Shown piece by piece: positions 1 to 8,651 of a stretch of DNA of 64,000 nucleotides. The stretch is taken from positions 62,001 through 126,000 of the forward strand of contig JBEKAA010000003.1 of assembly GCA_050018455.1 (NCBI GenBank), written 5' to 3'. The notes under the pieces are model-generated. The model was not told the DNA's origin. It saw only the letters and a program-made list of their open reading frames with translations, and made no database searches. Within the stretch, counting starts at the first letter, position 1, and each line of letters begins with the position of its first letter. Origin of the DNA: RBG-13-68-16 sp050018455. GTDB lineage: Bacteria > Acidobacteriota > Thermoanaerobaculia > Thermoanaerobaculales > Thermoanaerobaculaceae. The position numbers and the translations under genes are program-made.

Positions 1-2
1 GC

Positions 3-410
3 CCGGTCGAGCACCGCAGGGTCACGATCCGGGTGCCGGCGGGCACGCCTCCGGGCCCACTCGACCTCATCGTGGCTGACGGCGCGACCTGGAGCGAGTA
101 CCGACTGCGGGCCGAAGCGATCGTCCCGGCCGATTTCTCGGACCAGATCGACCAGCTCGGGCGGCTCCAGAGCAGCACCGACCTCGTGACCGCGCTCGAG
201 GGGCGCGAGCGCGGGGCGGCGCTGCCCGGGGTGTCGCAGCCCGGCCTCCCGCCATCCTGGTCCGCCACGCTCGCTTCCGGGCTCGGGAGCCGGGCGCTGA
301 CGCGCCTGTCCACAGTCGTGATCGCGACCGAACGGGTTGCCGGTTCCTACCCCCTCGAAGGGTCCCTGCGGCTGCAGCTCATCGTCCGCCCCGGACCGGA
401 GGTGCCATGA
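3..410 (+). CDS. C-terminal part of a secreted S55/SpoIVB-like protein (truncated by window edge)
   Basis: The reading frame is open from the first base, so the 5' end lies outside the window. About 135 residues are visible. They contain a VTIRVPAGTPPG stretch followed by acidic beta-rich sequence and end in LRLQLIVRPGPEVP. This resembles the C-terminal tail of large SpoIVB/S55-domain proteins of Acidobacteriota, but the catalytic domain is not visible, so the family call is tentative. The stop overlaps the ATG of the next gene (ATGA), implying translational coupling with the beta-propeller protein. Confidence 0.5.
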   Translation, partial: PVEHRRVTIRVPAGTPPGPLDLIVADGATWSEYRLRAEAIVPADFSDQIDQLGRLQSSTDLVTALEGRERGAALPGVSQPGLPPSWSATLASGLGSRALTRLSTVVIATERVAGSYPLEGSLRLQLIVRPGPEVP

Positions 411-2500
411 GACGCTCAGTTGCCTTCCTGCTCGCCCTGATCGCGCTCGGCTCGGCTTACGCGTCGCAGACCCGGTGGTTCGTCCTGGATACCCCATCTG
501 CCCTTGCCGGTGCCACCGGCCACGGGGTCGTGATCTTCCCGGACGGCTCGCTGCGCCCACTGGCCCCGCTCGCGCCCGTGGCGACCTTCGACGAGCCGCT
601 CGGCCTCGCACTGGCGGTGGCGTCCGACGGGACCGCATTCGTCGGCACGGGCCACCCGGCCCGGATCTACCGCGTGCGCGAGGGCAAAAAAGAGCTCATC
701 GGGGAGGCGAAGGCGGACCAGATCACGGCGCTGCTGCTCGATCCGGACGGGACCCTCTGGGCGTGCACCGCCGCACCGGCGCTGCTGCTCCGTTGCGCCG
801 GCGGGAAGGGGACGCTCGAAGAGGCCGCGCGACTACAGGATGGGACCCTTTGGGACCTCGCGTGGTTCAGGGGCGGCCTGGTGGCCGCCGCGGGCAACCC
901 CGGCAGGCTGATGCGTCTCACCACCAAGGGCCTTGAACTCGCAGCGCCGATCCCCGACCGGCACGCGCGGTGCCTCGCCTCGAACGGAGGCGCCCTGCTC
1001 GTCGGCACCTCGGGGAAGGGGCTCGTCATGCGCTGGACCGGCGACTCCCCGCCGGGCGTTGTCTACGACTCGAGCTTCACGGAGATCGCCGCCCTCGCCG
1101 TCGCGCCGGACGGCGTCACGTACGCGGCGGCGTTGACCGGTGATCCGTCACTCGGCAAAGCGCCGCCGAAAGAGGACGGCGAGGCCACCGTGACGGTGTC
1201 CGTGACCGAGAGCCCGAGCGCGACGCCCCAAACGACGAAAGGCCCCGCGACGTCCGAGATCGTGCGGATCCTTCCCCAGGGGGCTGCGACGACGGTCCAT
1301 CGCTTCACCAAGCAGCTCGCCGGCGCGCTGGCGTGGGGCGACACCGGGCTGATCGTCGGCACCGGGCTCGAGGGCGAGCTGTGGCAGCTCGTGGATGGCG
1401 CAGCCGCGATGCTCGATACCGTCGACGCCGCGCAGGTCGTTCGCGTGGCGGCGGGCGGTGACTGGGTGCTGACCCAAACCCCCACCAAGCTGCTTCATCG
1501 CTCCGGGAAGGTCCATGGAACGTTCGCGTCCCCGCCCCTCGACGCCGGCCAGCCTGCGCAGTGGGGGGATTGGGCGCTCGTCGGCGAGCTGGCCCCATCC
1601 GGAGGGTGCGTGTTGCGTTTCCGCTCGGGCGCGACCGGCACACCGGACGAAACATGGAGCGCCTGGTCCGCGTCGATCGCCTGCCCGGGAGGGCAGGTGA
1701 CCGCGCCTCCCGCCCGCTACCTCCAGTGGCAGGTGGAACTCGAACCGGCGGCGGGCGCCCCGTCGCCCCGCGTCGGCCGCGTTGAGGTCGCGTACCGCCA
1801 GATCAACCTGCCCCCGGAGATCAGGGAGCTCACCGTCCACGACCCGGGAGAGATCTTCCTCAAGGGGCCGCCGCCGTCCGACCGAATCGTCGAGGTCCAG
1901 CACCCCGACCTGTCCGGCATCTTCACGACCCTCGACGATGACGCGAAGGAGGCCCCCGACCGGCTTGGCAAGAAGTACTACCGCATCGGGTACCAGACCG
2001 TGTCGTGGAAGGCCGAGGACCCCAACGGCGACCCCCTACGGTTCAGCGTCGAGATCCAGAAGGCCGGGAGCTCTGCCTGGTGGAAGGTGCGGGAGAACAT
2101 CGAGGCGACCTCGCTTGCCCTCGACACTCAGGCACTGGCCGACGGCATGTACCGTTTCCGTCTCACCGCTACCGACTCGCCGGCGAATCCCGTCGACCCG
2201 GGCACCGCGCAGGCGCTTTCGAGCTGGTTCGTCGTCGACAACACGCCGCCGACCGTCACGGTCGTCCGCAAGGGCGACGTGTGGCTCGTCACAGTCGACG
2301 ATGCGCTCTCGCCGATCGCTCGTGTGGAGTGGAACCGCGATGCCGACGCCTGGCACGCCCTGGCGCCCGAGGACGGCCTGCTCGACAGGAAACACGAGAC
2401 ATTCCGCATCCCGGCCCAGGCGGGGGCGCACGTGATCGCGGTGCGCGCGGTGGACGGGCACCACAACCGCACCACCGCCGCGGTGGAGGAGCACCAGTGA
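407..2500 (+). CDS. Secreted beta-propeller protein with Ig/Fn3-like C-terminal domain
   Basis: 697 aa. The N-terminus MRRSVAFLLALIALGSAYAS is a clear signal peptide, so the protein is exported. Residues about 40-370 contain repeated blades of the type DGTAFVGTGHPARIYRV, DGTLWACT and GGALLVGTSGKGLVMRW, typical of NHL/SMP-30-like or WD-type propellers. A Ser/Thr/Pro-rich loop lies near residues 255-290. The C-terminal 230 residues look like Ig/Fn3-type beta-sandwiches (YQTVSWKAEDPNGDPLRFSVEI; DGMYRFRLTATD). No catalytic motif is evident; a binding or scaffold role is inferred. The gene overlaps both neighbours: ATGA with the upstream gene and GTGA with coaD. Confidence 0.7.
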   Translation: MRRSVAFLLALIALGSAYASQTRWFVLDTPSALAGATGHGVVIFPDGSLRPLAPLAPVATFDEPLGLALAVASDGTAFVGTGHPARIYRVREGKKELIGEAKADQITALLLDPDGTLWACTAAPALLLRCAGGKGTLEEAARLQDGTLWDLAWFRGGLVAAAGNPGRLMRLTTKGLELAAPIPDRHARCLASNGGALLVGTSGKGLVMRWTGDSPPGVVYDSSFTEIAALAVAPDGVTYAAALTGDPSLGKAPPKEDGEATVTVSVTESPSATPQTTKGPATSEIVRILPQGAATTVHRFTKQLAGALAWGDTGLIVGTGLEGELWQLVDGAAAMLDTVDAAQVVRVAAGGDWVLTQTPTKLLHRSGKVHGTFASPPLDAGQPAQWGDWALVGELAPSGGCVLRFRSGATGTPDETWSAWSASIACPGGQVTAPPARYLQWQVELEPAAGAPSPRVGRVEVAYRQINLPPEIRELTVHDPGEIFLKGPPPSDRIVEVQHPDLSGIFTTLDDDAKEAPDRLGKKYYRIGYQTVSWKAEDPNGDPLRFSVEIQKAGSSAWWKVRENIEATSLALDTQALADGMYRFRLTATDSPANPVDPGTAQALSSWFVVDNTPPTVTVVRKGDVWLVTVDDALSPIARVEWNRDADAWHALAPEDGLLDRKHETFRIPAQAGAHVIAVRAVDGHHNRTTAAVEEHQ

Positions 2501-2997
2501 GCGACCAACCGATCACAGCGGTCTACCCCGGCAGCTTCGATCCGTTCCATCTCGGCCACCTCGACATCGTCCGCCGGGCAGTCACCATCTTTCCGCGGGT
2601 GGTCGTCGGGGTCCTCCGCAACACCGACAAGACGCCCCTGTTGCCGGCAGAGCGAAGGGTGGAGCTGATACACGCCACGCTCGACGGGATGCTCGGCGTC
2701 GAGGTGACGGCGTTTTCTGGCCTGCTGGTCGACTTCATGCGCGAGAGCCAGGCGCGGGTGATCCTGCGCGGCATGCGGGCGGTTTCCGATTTCGAGTACG
2801 AGTTTCAGATCGCCCTCATGAACCGGAGACTCTGGAGCCCCGCCGAGACCGTCTTCCTCACCCCCACCGAGGAGTTCACCTACCTCTCGGGGCGTGTCGT
2901 CCGCGAGATCTGGCATCTCGGCGGCGATGTCTCCGGGCTCGTGCCGGAACCCGTTCGCGGCGCCCTCGAGGAACTGCGGAGCCGCGGGTTGAGTTAG
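2497..2997 (+). CDS. coaD: Pantetheine-phosphate adenylyltransferase
   Basis: 166 aa, the usual length for CoaD. It transfers AMP from ATP to 4'-phosphopantetheine, giving dephospho-CoA, the penultimate step of coenzyme A synthesis in the cytosol. Visible motifs: the nucleotidyltransferase signature YPGSFDPFHLGHLDI (HxGH) at residues 9-23, ILRGMRAVSDFEYEFQIALMNR near 88-109, and the C-terminal YLSGRVVREI that replaces ISSTLVRE. The GTG start overlaps the stop of the beta-propeller gene (GTGA) and fits the family N-terminus; an in-frame extension upstream is only a shadow of the previous gene. Confidence 0.96.
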   Translation: MSDQPITAVYPGSFDPFHLGHLDIVRRAVTIFPRVVVGVLRNTDKTPLLPAERRVELIHATLDGMLGVEVTAFSGLLVDFMRESQARVILRGMRAVSDFEYEFQIALMNRRLWSPAETVFLTPTEEFTYLSGRVVREIWHLGGDVSGLVPEPVRGALEELRSRGLS

Positions 2998-3005
2998 CGG
3001 TATCA

Positions 3006-4460
3006 CTACTGCAAGAGGCGGGTTTCGATCTCGGCCGTTTCCTCGGTGACTTTCGGATCGACCACGACCGCGATCCACGTCGTGCGGTACCCGGGGGCGG
3101 TGAGTTTGACGTAGTGCCGTCCCGGCTGCGAGAAGAGGTACTTCTTGTCCGCTCGGGCGTGATCGGAGTTGTCGGCTCGGCCGATCGGCACACCATCGAC
3201 CGTCACCAGCGTATCTTCTGGCGCGACCTTGAACTCCGCGGCGCGCTGGCAGTAGAAGATCTCCACGACCCGCGGCGCCGTTGGGACGGACGCGGCCGGC
3301 GGTTCCGGTACCATCGCCACGACCGCCGCGGTGGAGTCCGGCGGTCTCGTCGGCCGCGACGACGGAGCAGGTCTCGATGCCGCTGCTCGGGGCCCGGCGG
3401 CTCTGTGGACCGGTGTGGCCGCCGTGAGTGGCGAGGGGGACGGAACGGCGACAGGAGCCGGCACCGGTCGCCTGACGCCGTGCCGAGCCGCCATGATTCC
3501 CAAGGCCGCCAGGGCGCCCAGCACCGCGAGCGTCACCGGCACGACGACCCGAGCGGGCCTCCAGGTGCGCATCGGTCCCGCCGAGATCGCCGCGGTCGGC
3601 GCCGTCGTGACGGGGTCGCCGGAGCCGAGGCTCGCCGCCACGGTGCGGGCGCCGGCCGCGAAGGAGGCTGCGTCGGGGATGCGCTTCTCGGGCGTTTTCT
3701 CGAGGCACCATCGCAAGAAAGCAGCCACGTTTTCGCCGAGTGCGGTCGAGACCGCCGGGTCGGCAAGAGGGTCCTCGTGGAGGATCTGGTAGATCAGCGT
3801 GGTGACAGTTTCGGCCGGGAAAGGCCTTCGGTGCATCAGGAGCTCGTAGAGCACGACACCCAGGGAGAAGAGATCCGAGCGGCCGTCAAGCGTTTCGCCA
3901 CGGACCTGCTCCGGAGCCATGTAGGTCGGGCTGCCCACGACCGTGCCGGTGCGGGTGAGGTTGGTTTCTTCGCCGACGGCCTTGGCGACCCCGAAGTCGG
4001 CGACCTTGATCCCGCCCGACCGCGTGACCATGACGTTTCCTGGCTTGATGTCCCGGTGCACGACGCCGAGCGCGTGGGCCGCCGCGAGGGCATCCGCAAC
4101 CCGCGCCGCCATCTCGAGCGCCTCCGGCGCCGATGGGAACTCACTCCGCACGAGCCGTCCGCCGAGGGATTCCCCGCTCACCAACTCCATCACGAGGTAG
4201 AGCGAGTCTCCCTCCCGACCCGCGTCAAAGACAGTCACGACGTTGGGATGACTGATGCGCGCCGCGACCCGTGCCTCTCGCAGGAAGCGCGCCTCGAGCT
4301 CGGCTTTGGCCGCGGCAGTCTCGCCGCCGCGGGAAGCGATCACCTTGACCGCGACCTGTCGGTCGAGAGCAGGGTCGAGGGCGCGGAAGACCACGCCCAT
4401 AGCGCCACGCCCGAGTTCGCCGAGGACGGTGTAGCGCCCGACCGCTGCCGGCAGCGTCAC
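3006..4460 (-). CDS. Transmembrane Ser/Thr protein kinase with PEGA-like extracytoplasmic tail
   Basis: 484 aa. A Hanks-type kinase domain fills residues about 9-270: Gly-rich loop LGRGAMGVVFRA, VAVKVI lysine, catalytic loop HRDIKPGNVM, DFGVAK and MAPEQVRGETLDGRSDLFSLG. One membrane helix follows near residues 303-323 (VVVPVTLAVLGALAALGIMA). Next come a Pro/Ala/Ser-rich linker and a C-terminal region (about 405-484) with a VTVDGVPIGRADN turn and PGRHYVKLTAPGYRTTW, which resembles PEGA domains. It should phosphorylate cytosolic targets, possibly in response to an envelope signal. It overlaps the upstream zinc-ribbon gene by 4 nt and converges on coaD with only 8 nt between them. Confidence 0.9.
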   Translation of the reverse strand: MTLPAAVGRYTVLGELGRGAMGVVFRALDPALDRQVAVKVIASRGGETAAAKAELEARFLREARVAARISHPNVVTVFDAGREGDSLYLVMELVSGESLGGRLVRSEFPSAPEALEMAARVADALAAAHALGVVHRDIKPGNVMVTRSGGIKVADFGVAKAVGEETNLTRTGTVVGSPTYMAPEQVRGETLDGRSDLFSLGVVLYELLMHRRPFPAETVTTLIYQILHEDPLADPAVSTALGENVAAFLRWCLEKTPEKRIPDAASFAAGARTVAASLGSGDPVTTAPTAAISAGPMRTWRPARVVVPVTLAVLGALAALGIMAARHGVRRPVPAPVAVPSPSPLTAATPVHRAAGPRAAASRPAPSSRPTRPPDSTAAVVAMVPEPPAASVPTAPRVVEIFYCQRAAEFKVAPEDTLVTVDGVPIGRADNSDHARADKKYLFSQPGRHYVKLTAPGYRTTWIAVVVDPKVTEETAEIETRLLQ

Positions 4461-4852
4461 TTCTCGGCGTCCCCCAAAGTGTCGGGCTCGGCCTCGACAT
4501 CCTCGGGGAGCGTGTCCTCCCCGGCATCGGCTTGGGCGAGCACGGTGTCGGCACGTTCGGCGTTGTCCGGACCGACGAGAAGCAGCACCTCGGCCTCGTC
4601 GACCTGAGGGAAAGGGTTCAGCACGACGTGCTTGTCAACGACCTCGGCGGCTATCCCGTGCTCCTCCAGGAGCCCTTGCGCGAGACGTGCCTCCTCGACG
4701 GTCGTGTACGACGCCACCTCGACCCACGCGGGGCCCGGTTCCGACTGGGTTTGGAGGGAGGGGGGCGGCGAATCCACAAGTTCGGCGTCACACTCCGAGC
4801 AGCGGGCGAAACCTTCGCGGTACTCAGCGCCACACTTCGGACACCACGGCAT
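4457..4852 (-). CDS. Zinc-ribbon plus DUF2007-like small protein, partner of the kinase gene
   Basis: 131 aa. The N-terminus has a four-cysteine zinc ribbon, CPKC at residues 4-7 and CSEC near 18-21. Residues about 42-105 match the DUF2007 pattern (WVEVASYTTVEEARLAQGLLEEHGIAAEVV ... DEAEVLLLVGPDNAERADTVL), a fold proposed to act in signalling. The tail is acidic. The start has a good ribosome site (GGGGGTGAG, about 4 nt upstream). The gene overlaps the kinase gene by 4 nt, so the two are co-translated. It may be a kinase substrate or regulator; that is inference from position only. Confidence 0.75.
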   Translation of the reverse strand: MPWCPKCGAEYREGFARCSECDAELVDSPPPSLQTQSEPGPAWVEVASYTTVEEARLAQGLLEEHGIAAEVVDKHVVLNPFPQVDEAEVLLLVGPDNAERADTVLAQADAGEDTLPEDVEAEPDTLGDAEK

Positions 4853-5151
4853 GGCTCACCCCCAGGGCAAGGCGACTAATCTGGATCTTTCGTGGGGGTT
4901 CGTCGCGAGAATGCGGAGGTGGCTGGTATGGTGGGCGACCATCTGCCGCGGGGGGCACGGCGCCACCCCACCCACACCACCGGCGCCTCACGCCCCCCGC
5001 GCCCCCGAGCTCGCGAGGCACAGCCTCGCTCGCTCCAGGGTGAGGAGCCGAGTCGTATCCCCTGCGATACGTCGCAGGCTCCGAACCCCGAATACGCCAG
5101 CCGGGCCGGCCAGATCCGCGTTCGCAGCAGAACCCTCATCAACAGTCCAGG
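4853..5151. other. 299-nt intergenic region with two hairpins and a dispersed repeat copy
   Basis: No convincing gene. It holds a perfect 7-bp hairpin at 5013-5029 (GCGAGGC, loop ACA, GCCTCGC), another at 5061-5078 (CCTGCGA, loop TACG, TCGCAGG), and the 14-mer TCGTGGGGGTTCGT at 4890-4903 that recurs at 29277-29290. The hairpins lie downstream of the 5152-5490 minus-strand gene and upstream of the zinc-ribbon gene, so they may terminate the former; neither has a T-tract. Confidence 0.5.
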
Positions 5152-5490
5152 CTAAAACTCGAACACCTCGCCGTCCAGAACGTCGGTGAGCTGGCGCATG
5201 ACTCCGCTGGTCACTGCCGCCGAGACGCCCGCGACGATCGCGGCGCCTTTGGACCGACCGATCAGGAATCCGAGACCGGCGGCCACGCCGACGGAAAGCA
5301 TGGGGTGACGACGGACCAGGTCACGCCAGTCGATCTCGTCGGGGATCACCTTGTCAAGGAGGAGGTCGGCGTTCAGGCGCTGCCGGTGAGAACCCGCCTC
5401 GTCCTCGTCCTCCTGAAGCTCGAACATTTCCTCCTCCGGCTCCGGGAGGTCGTGGTTCGGCTCGTCGTCACGCGGTTTTTCGTCGTCCAT
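5152..5490 (-). CDS. Small acidic membrane protein, unknown function
   Basis: 112 aa. The first 45 residues are very acidic (PEPEEEMFELQEDEDE). Residues about 70-100 form one hydrophobic stretch with a Gly-rich, small-residue pattern (MLSVGVAAGLGFLIGRS), similar to the C-terminal anchor of DUF883/YqjD-like proteins. A GGGAG ribosome site precedes the ATG. It lies 3 nt downstream of the stop of the DUF883-like gene (5494-5991), so the two are one transcription unit. Function is not recognised. Confidence 0.7.
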   Translation of the reverse strand: MDDEKPRDDEPNHDLPEPEEEMFELQEDEDEAGSHRQRLNADLLLDKVIPDEIDWRDLVRRHPMLSVGVAAGLGFLIGRSKGAAIVAGVSAAVTSGVMRQLTDVLDGEVFEF

Positions 5491-5493
5491 TCG

Positions 5494-5991
5494 TCATGGC
5501 TCCCGACGGCGCACGAGGTAGCCGACGGCGAAACCGATCCCGAGGGCGATCAGGACCGATTTGCCGGGGTTGCGCCGGATGTAGTCCACCACGTCGTCAC
5601 GAACCTCCTTGACATCGATCTCCTGAACCTTGGCCTTGACCTTGGCATAGCCCTTCTTGACCTCGGCGCTGATCTTCTCGAAGTTCGCCTTTGCCTTCTC
5701 GTAGGCTTCCTCGGCCACCTCGCGCGATCGGCCGTACAGCTCACCCATCTTCTCCCGGGCGGTCTCCAGCGCGGCCCAGGCTTCAGTCAGGTAAACTCTG
5801 GCCTTGCTGTAAGCCTCCGACGAACGCGATCGGATCTTCCCATACCCCCCTCCGATCACTTCCTTGGCCTTCTCCATCGAGTCTTCGGCTCGCGCGATCG
5901 ATTCCTTAGCCCCTTCGAGCACGTCGTGCACCGCGCCCTCCAGCTGATCGATCTTCTCGTCGACTCCCGACGCCTTCTTCGCTGTGGTCAT
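5494..5991 (-). CDS. DUF883/YqjD-like coiled-coil, C-terminally anchored membrane protein
   Basis: 165 aa. Residues 10-125 are a long Lys/Glu-rich amphipathic helix with heptad character (EKIDQLEGAVHDVLEGAK ... EEAYEKAKANFEKISAEVKK). The C-terminus is DYIRRNPGKSVLIALGIGFAVGYLVRRREP, the R-P-x-x-S/ALGIGFxxG anchor typical of ElaB/YqjD/DUF883 proteins; YqjD binds ribosomes at the inner membrane. The ATG at 5991 is chosen over a longer frame because GGGAGGTG lies 4 nt upstream and a TTGCGC/TAGAAT promoter (6024-6052) lies just before it, inside the longer frame. Confidence 0.82.
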   Translation of the reverse strand: MTTAKKASGVDEKIDQLEGAVHDVLEGAKESIARAEDSMEKAKEVIGGGYGKIRSRSSEAYSKARVYLTEAWAALETAREKMGELYGRSREVAEEAYEKAKANFEKISAEVKKGYAKVKAKVQEIDVKEVRDDVVDYIRRNPGKSVLIALGIGFAVGYLVRRREP

Positions 5992-6023
5992 GGGCACCTC
6001 CCAGTGATCCCTTGATGACACCG

Positions 6024-6052
6024 ATTCTACGCCCGGGCCCGGAGTGGCGCAA
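6024..6052 (-). promoter_or_regulatory. Sigma70-type promoter for the DUF883-like gene
   Basis: On the minus strand TTGCGC (6052-6047), a 17-bp spacer and TAGAAT (6029-6024). The start codon at 5991 lies about 30 nt downstream with its own Shine-Dalgarno site. Divergent from the 6087-6115 promoter. Confidence 0.6.
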
Positions 6053-6086
6053 GAGAAACGAGGCGAAGAACATGCGCCCGGTGCGC

Positions 6087-6115
6087 TTGCTGCGGCCGAA
6101 TCGCGCGGGTATGGT
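6087..6115 (+). promoter_or_regulatory. Sigma70-type promoter for the beta-CASP nuclease gene
   Basis: TTGCTG (6087-6092), 17-bp spacer, TATGGT (6110-6115). Transcription would start near 6122, only about 5 nt before the ATG at 6127, so the mRNA would be almost leaderless; no Shine-Dalgarno sequence is visible. Confidence 0.55.
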
Positions 6116-6126
6116 AGAAAGTCCCG

Positions 6127-7518
6127 ATGGTTTCTCTCACCTTCCTCGGCGCCACGGGAACCGTCACGGGCTCGCGCTATCTCGTCGAGGCTCACGGCTC
6201 GCGGATCCTGATCGATGCAGGCCTATTCCAGGGGAAGAAGGAGCTCCGCCTCCGAAACTGGTCCCCGCTTGGCGTGCCGGAGGACTCGCTCACCGCCGTC
6301 GTCCTCACCCACGCGCACATCGACCACACCGGTTTTCTCCCGCGCCTCGTCCGAGAGGGCTTCGGTGGCCCCACGTACGTCACGCCCCCGACCTCCCGGC
6401 TGCTCCAGGCCGTTCTTCCCGACGCCGCCCATCTCCAGGAGGAAGAGGCGCGATTCGCCACGAAGGTCGGTTCCTCGAGGCACTCGCCGGCGTTGCCGCT
6501 GTTCACCGTGCGCGACGCCCGGCGGGCCTTGGGCACTCTCAGGGGCGTGCCCTTCGGGCAGCGGACCACCCTCCGGCCCGGCATCGAGTTTGCCTACCAC
6601 CGCCAGGGACACATCCTCGGCGCCGCCGCGGTTGAGCTCCGGATTAAGGTCGCGGGCGGGGACCATCTCACGATCTACTTCTCCGGCGACGTCGGCCGCT
6701 ACGACGTCCCGATCCTCAAGGAACCCGAGCCGTACCCCGGCTCTTCGGTCCTCGTCGTCGAAAGCACGTACGGCGACCGCCTGCACGATCCCGGAGACCC
6801 CCGCGAGCAGCTCGCAGAGGTCATCAACGAGGCCGCGGGCCGCAAGGGCATCATCCTCGTGCCGGCGTTCGCCATCGACCGCACGCAGGAGCTGCTGTAC
6901 CTCCTGCGCGAGCTGATCGAGGACGAGGCGATTCCGCCGCTCCCCATTTTCCTCGATTCTCCGATGGCGCGCGAAGCGACCGCGGCCTACCGTGCGTGCG
7001 CTCAAGAGCACGACGCCGAGATGCGGCAGCTCGTGCGCTCAGGGGTGGATCCGCTGGTGCCCCCCACCCTTCAGGTCGTCGGGCGAGTGGACGAGTCGAA
7101 GAGGCTGAACGACGTCTCGGGGTCGGCGATCATCATCTCGGCTTCTGGAATGGCGACCGGAGGCCGCATCCTTCACCACTTGCGCCGCCGCCTCCCCGAC
7201 CCCAGCGCCACCGTCGTATTCGTGGGTTTCCAAGCCGAGGGTACCCGCGGGCGCCGGATCCTCGACGGGGAGCCCGAGGTCAAGATCTTCGGCGAGATGG
7301 TCCCGGTGTCCGCGCAGGTTCGCAGCATCACCTCCCTGTCGGCCCATGCCGACGCCGACGAGCTCACGATCTGGGCGGGGGCGCCCGAGACCGCACCGTC
7401 CATCGTCTTCGTGACGCACGGCGAGCCCGCGGCAAGTCAGGCCTTGGCCGATCGCTTCGCCGCGCGGTTCGGGTGGCGATGCGTCATTCCTTCTCTCGAG
7501 GAAAGGGTGACGCTGTGA
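6127..7518 (+). CDS. Metallo-beta-lactamase/beta-CASP family RNA-processing exonuclease-like protein
   Basis: 463 aa. MBL fold in the first 200 residues with metal motif LTHAHIDHTG (about 60-69), GHILGAAAVEL and FSGDVGRYD. A beta-CASP insert follows (GIILVPAFAIDRTQELLYLLREL; ASGMATGGRILHHL), then a C-terminal DEL/His motif LSAHADADEL and FVTHGEPAASQALADRF. This is the CPSF73/Ysh1-like bacterial group that processes RNA in the cytosol. The start is set by the promoter 12-40 nt upstream. The stop overlaps the GTG start of the YihY gene (GTGA). Confidence 0.92.
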   Translation: MVSLTFLGATGTVTGSRYLVEAHGSRILIDAGLFQGKKELRLRNWSPLGVPEDSLTAVVLTHAHIDHTGFLPRLVREGFGGPTYVTPPTSRLLQAVLPDAAHLQEEEARFATKVGSSRHSPALPLFTVRDARRALGTLRGVPFGQRTTLRPGIEFAYHRQGHILGAAAVELRIKVAGGDHLTIYFSGDVGRYDVPILKEPEPYPGSSVLVVESTYGDRLHDPGDPREQLAEVINEAAGRKGIILVPAFAIDRTQELLYLLRELIEDEAIPPLPIFLDSPMAREATAAYRACAQEHDAEMRQLVRSGVDPLVPPTLQVVGRVDESKRLNDVSGSAIIISASGMATGGRILHHLRRRLPDPSATVVFVGFQAEGTRGRRILDGEPEVKIFGEMVPVSAQVRSITSLSAHADADELTIWAGAPETAPSIVFVTHGEPAASQALADRFAARFGWRCVIPSLEERVTL

Positions 7519-8651
7519 GCAGGGCTCTCGGCTCTTTCAGCCGCTTCGCCACCGAGCTTGTCCGCGCTCAGTACCGGGACCAGCTCATGCTGCGAGCCGG
7601 AGCGCTCGCCTACACCACCCTGTTGTCGATCGTCCCCGTGCTCACGGTGGCGCTCGTCACCGTGGGTCGTGTGCAGCCCGAGCGGGCCGCCGTCGTCGTG
7701 CGCGCGATCGCGACGGTGCTTCCGTTCTCGCCAATGCGGGTCCAGGCAACCCTCGCGGCCTTCGCCCAGCGCACCGCGGCGCTCGGCTGGCTGGCGATCG
7801 TGATCTCCGTCTTCGTGACGTTCAACGCGTTCTGGCAGATCGAGGAGGTCATCAACGCGATCTGGGGGCTGCCGAGACGACGCCGCTGGGAGGTCCGCCT
7901 GGTCTCGATCGGGACCCTGCTCGTGACCGGTCCGTTGTTGCTCACGGCGCTGTTCTCGGCGCTGTACTGGCTTTCGTCACGACCCTGGTATCGGCTCGTG
8001 GCGCCGCTCACCCGACCGCTGCCCGCGGTGCTCGCGGCCGTCGTGCTGACGGCGCTCTACCGGTGGGTTCCGCATACCAAGGTGAGCTGGCGCGCCGCCT
8101 TTACCGGCGCCGGGGTCGGCGCGTTCGCGCTCACGCTCCTCCACCTGACCTTTCAGACCTACGTCGGGCTCGCTTCCGATCAAAATGTGATCTACGGCTC
8201 GTTCGCCATGCTGCTCTTCTTCCTGCTGTCGATCTTTCTGCTCTGGTTCGCGATCCTGCTGGGGGCCGAGGCGTCGTGGGTGGTCGGGCATGCCTTGCCC
8301 GCGCCGCGAAGCGACGGCATCCAGCGTCTGCTGAACATGCTCGTCGCGATTCACCGGCAGGGGAGCATCTCCACCGACGCGGTCGTCCGTCTCCTGGGAC
8401 ATTCCGGAGACGATCTGCTGGCCCGTCTCGCCTCGGCGCCGGCGATCCTGTCCGGGGGATCCTCGGGTTGGCGACTCGCCCGTGCGCCGGAGTCGATCAC
8501 CGTTGCCGAGGTGCGCGAGCGCGCCGGAGTCCTTTCCCCGCATCCGGACGACGAAGGACTCGACATGCTGACCCTGGCGGGTTTCGTGAAGCAGTCCCAC
8601 AGCGGAGAGACCGCTGGGGTCGCGTCCGGAGCCCACCAGAAGGTCTCCTAG
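7515..8651 (+). CDS. YihY/BrkB-family inner-membrane protein
   Basis: 378 aa. YihY family (once misnamed ribonuclease BN). Residues 20-265 carry about six membrane helices, including RAGALAYTTLLSIVPVLTVALV, WLAIVISVFVTFNAFWQIEEVINAIW and FAMLLFFLLSIFLLWFAILLGAEASWV. The last 100 residues are soluble and look like the winged-helix tail seen in many family members (ISTDAVVRLLGHSGDDLLARLA). The GTG start overlaps the previous stop; a longer in-frame extension is a shadow of the upstream gene. The 3' end overlaps the convergent methyltransferase gene by 4 nt. Function in the family is unsettled (proposed transport or envelope role). Confidence 0.88.
   Translation: MSRALGSFSRFATELVRAQYRDQLMLRAGALAYTTLLSIVPVLTVALVTVGRVQPERAAVVVRAIATVLPFSPMRVQATLAAFAQRTAALGWLAIVISVFVTFNAFWQIEEVINAIWGLPRRRRWEVRLVSIGTLLVTGPLLLTALFSALYWLSSRPWYRLVAPLTRPLPAVLAAVVLTALYRWVPHTKVSWRAAFTGAGVGAFALTLLHLTFQTYVGLASDQNVIYGSFAMLLFFLLSIFLLWFAILLGAEASWVVGHALPAPRSDGIQRLLNMLVAIHRQGSISTDAVVRLLGHSGDDLLARLASAPAILSGGSSGWRLARAPESITVAEVRERAGVLSPHPDDEGLDMLTLAGFVKQSHSGETAGVASGAHQKVS

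Noticed and set aside
1148..1903. 251-codon antisense frame inside the beta-propeller gene
   Set aside because: Arg/Gly-rich antisense shadow of a gene with clear blade repeats.
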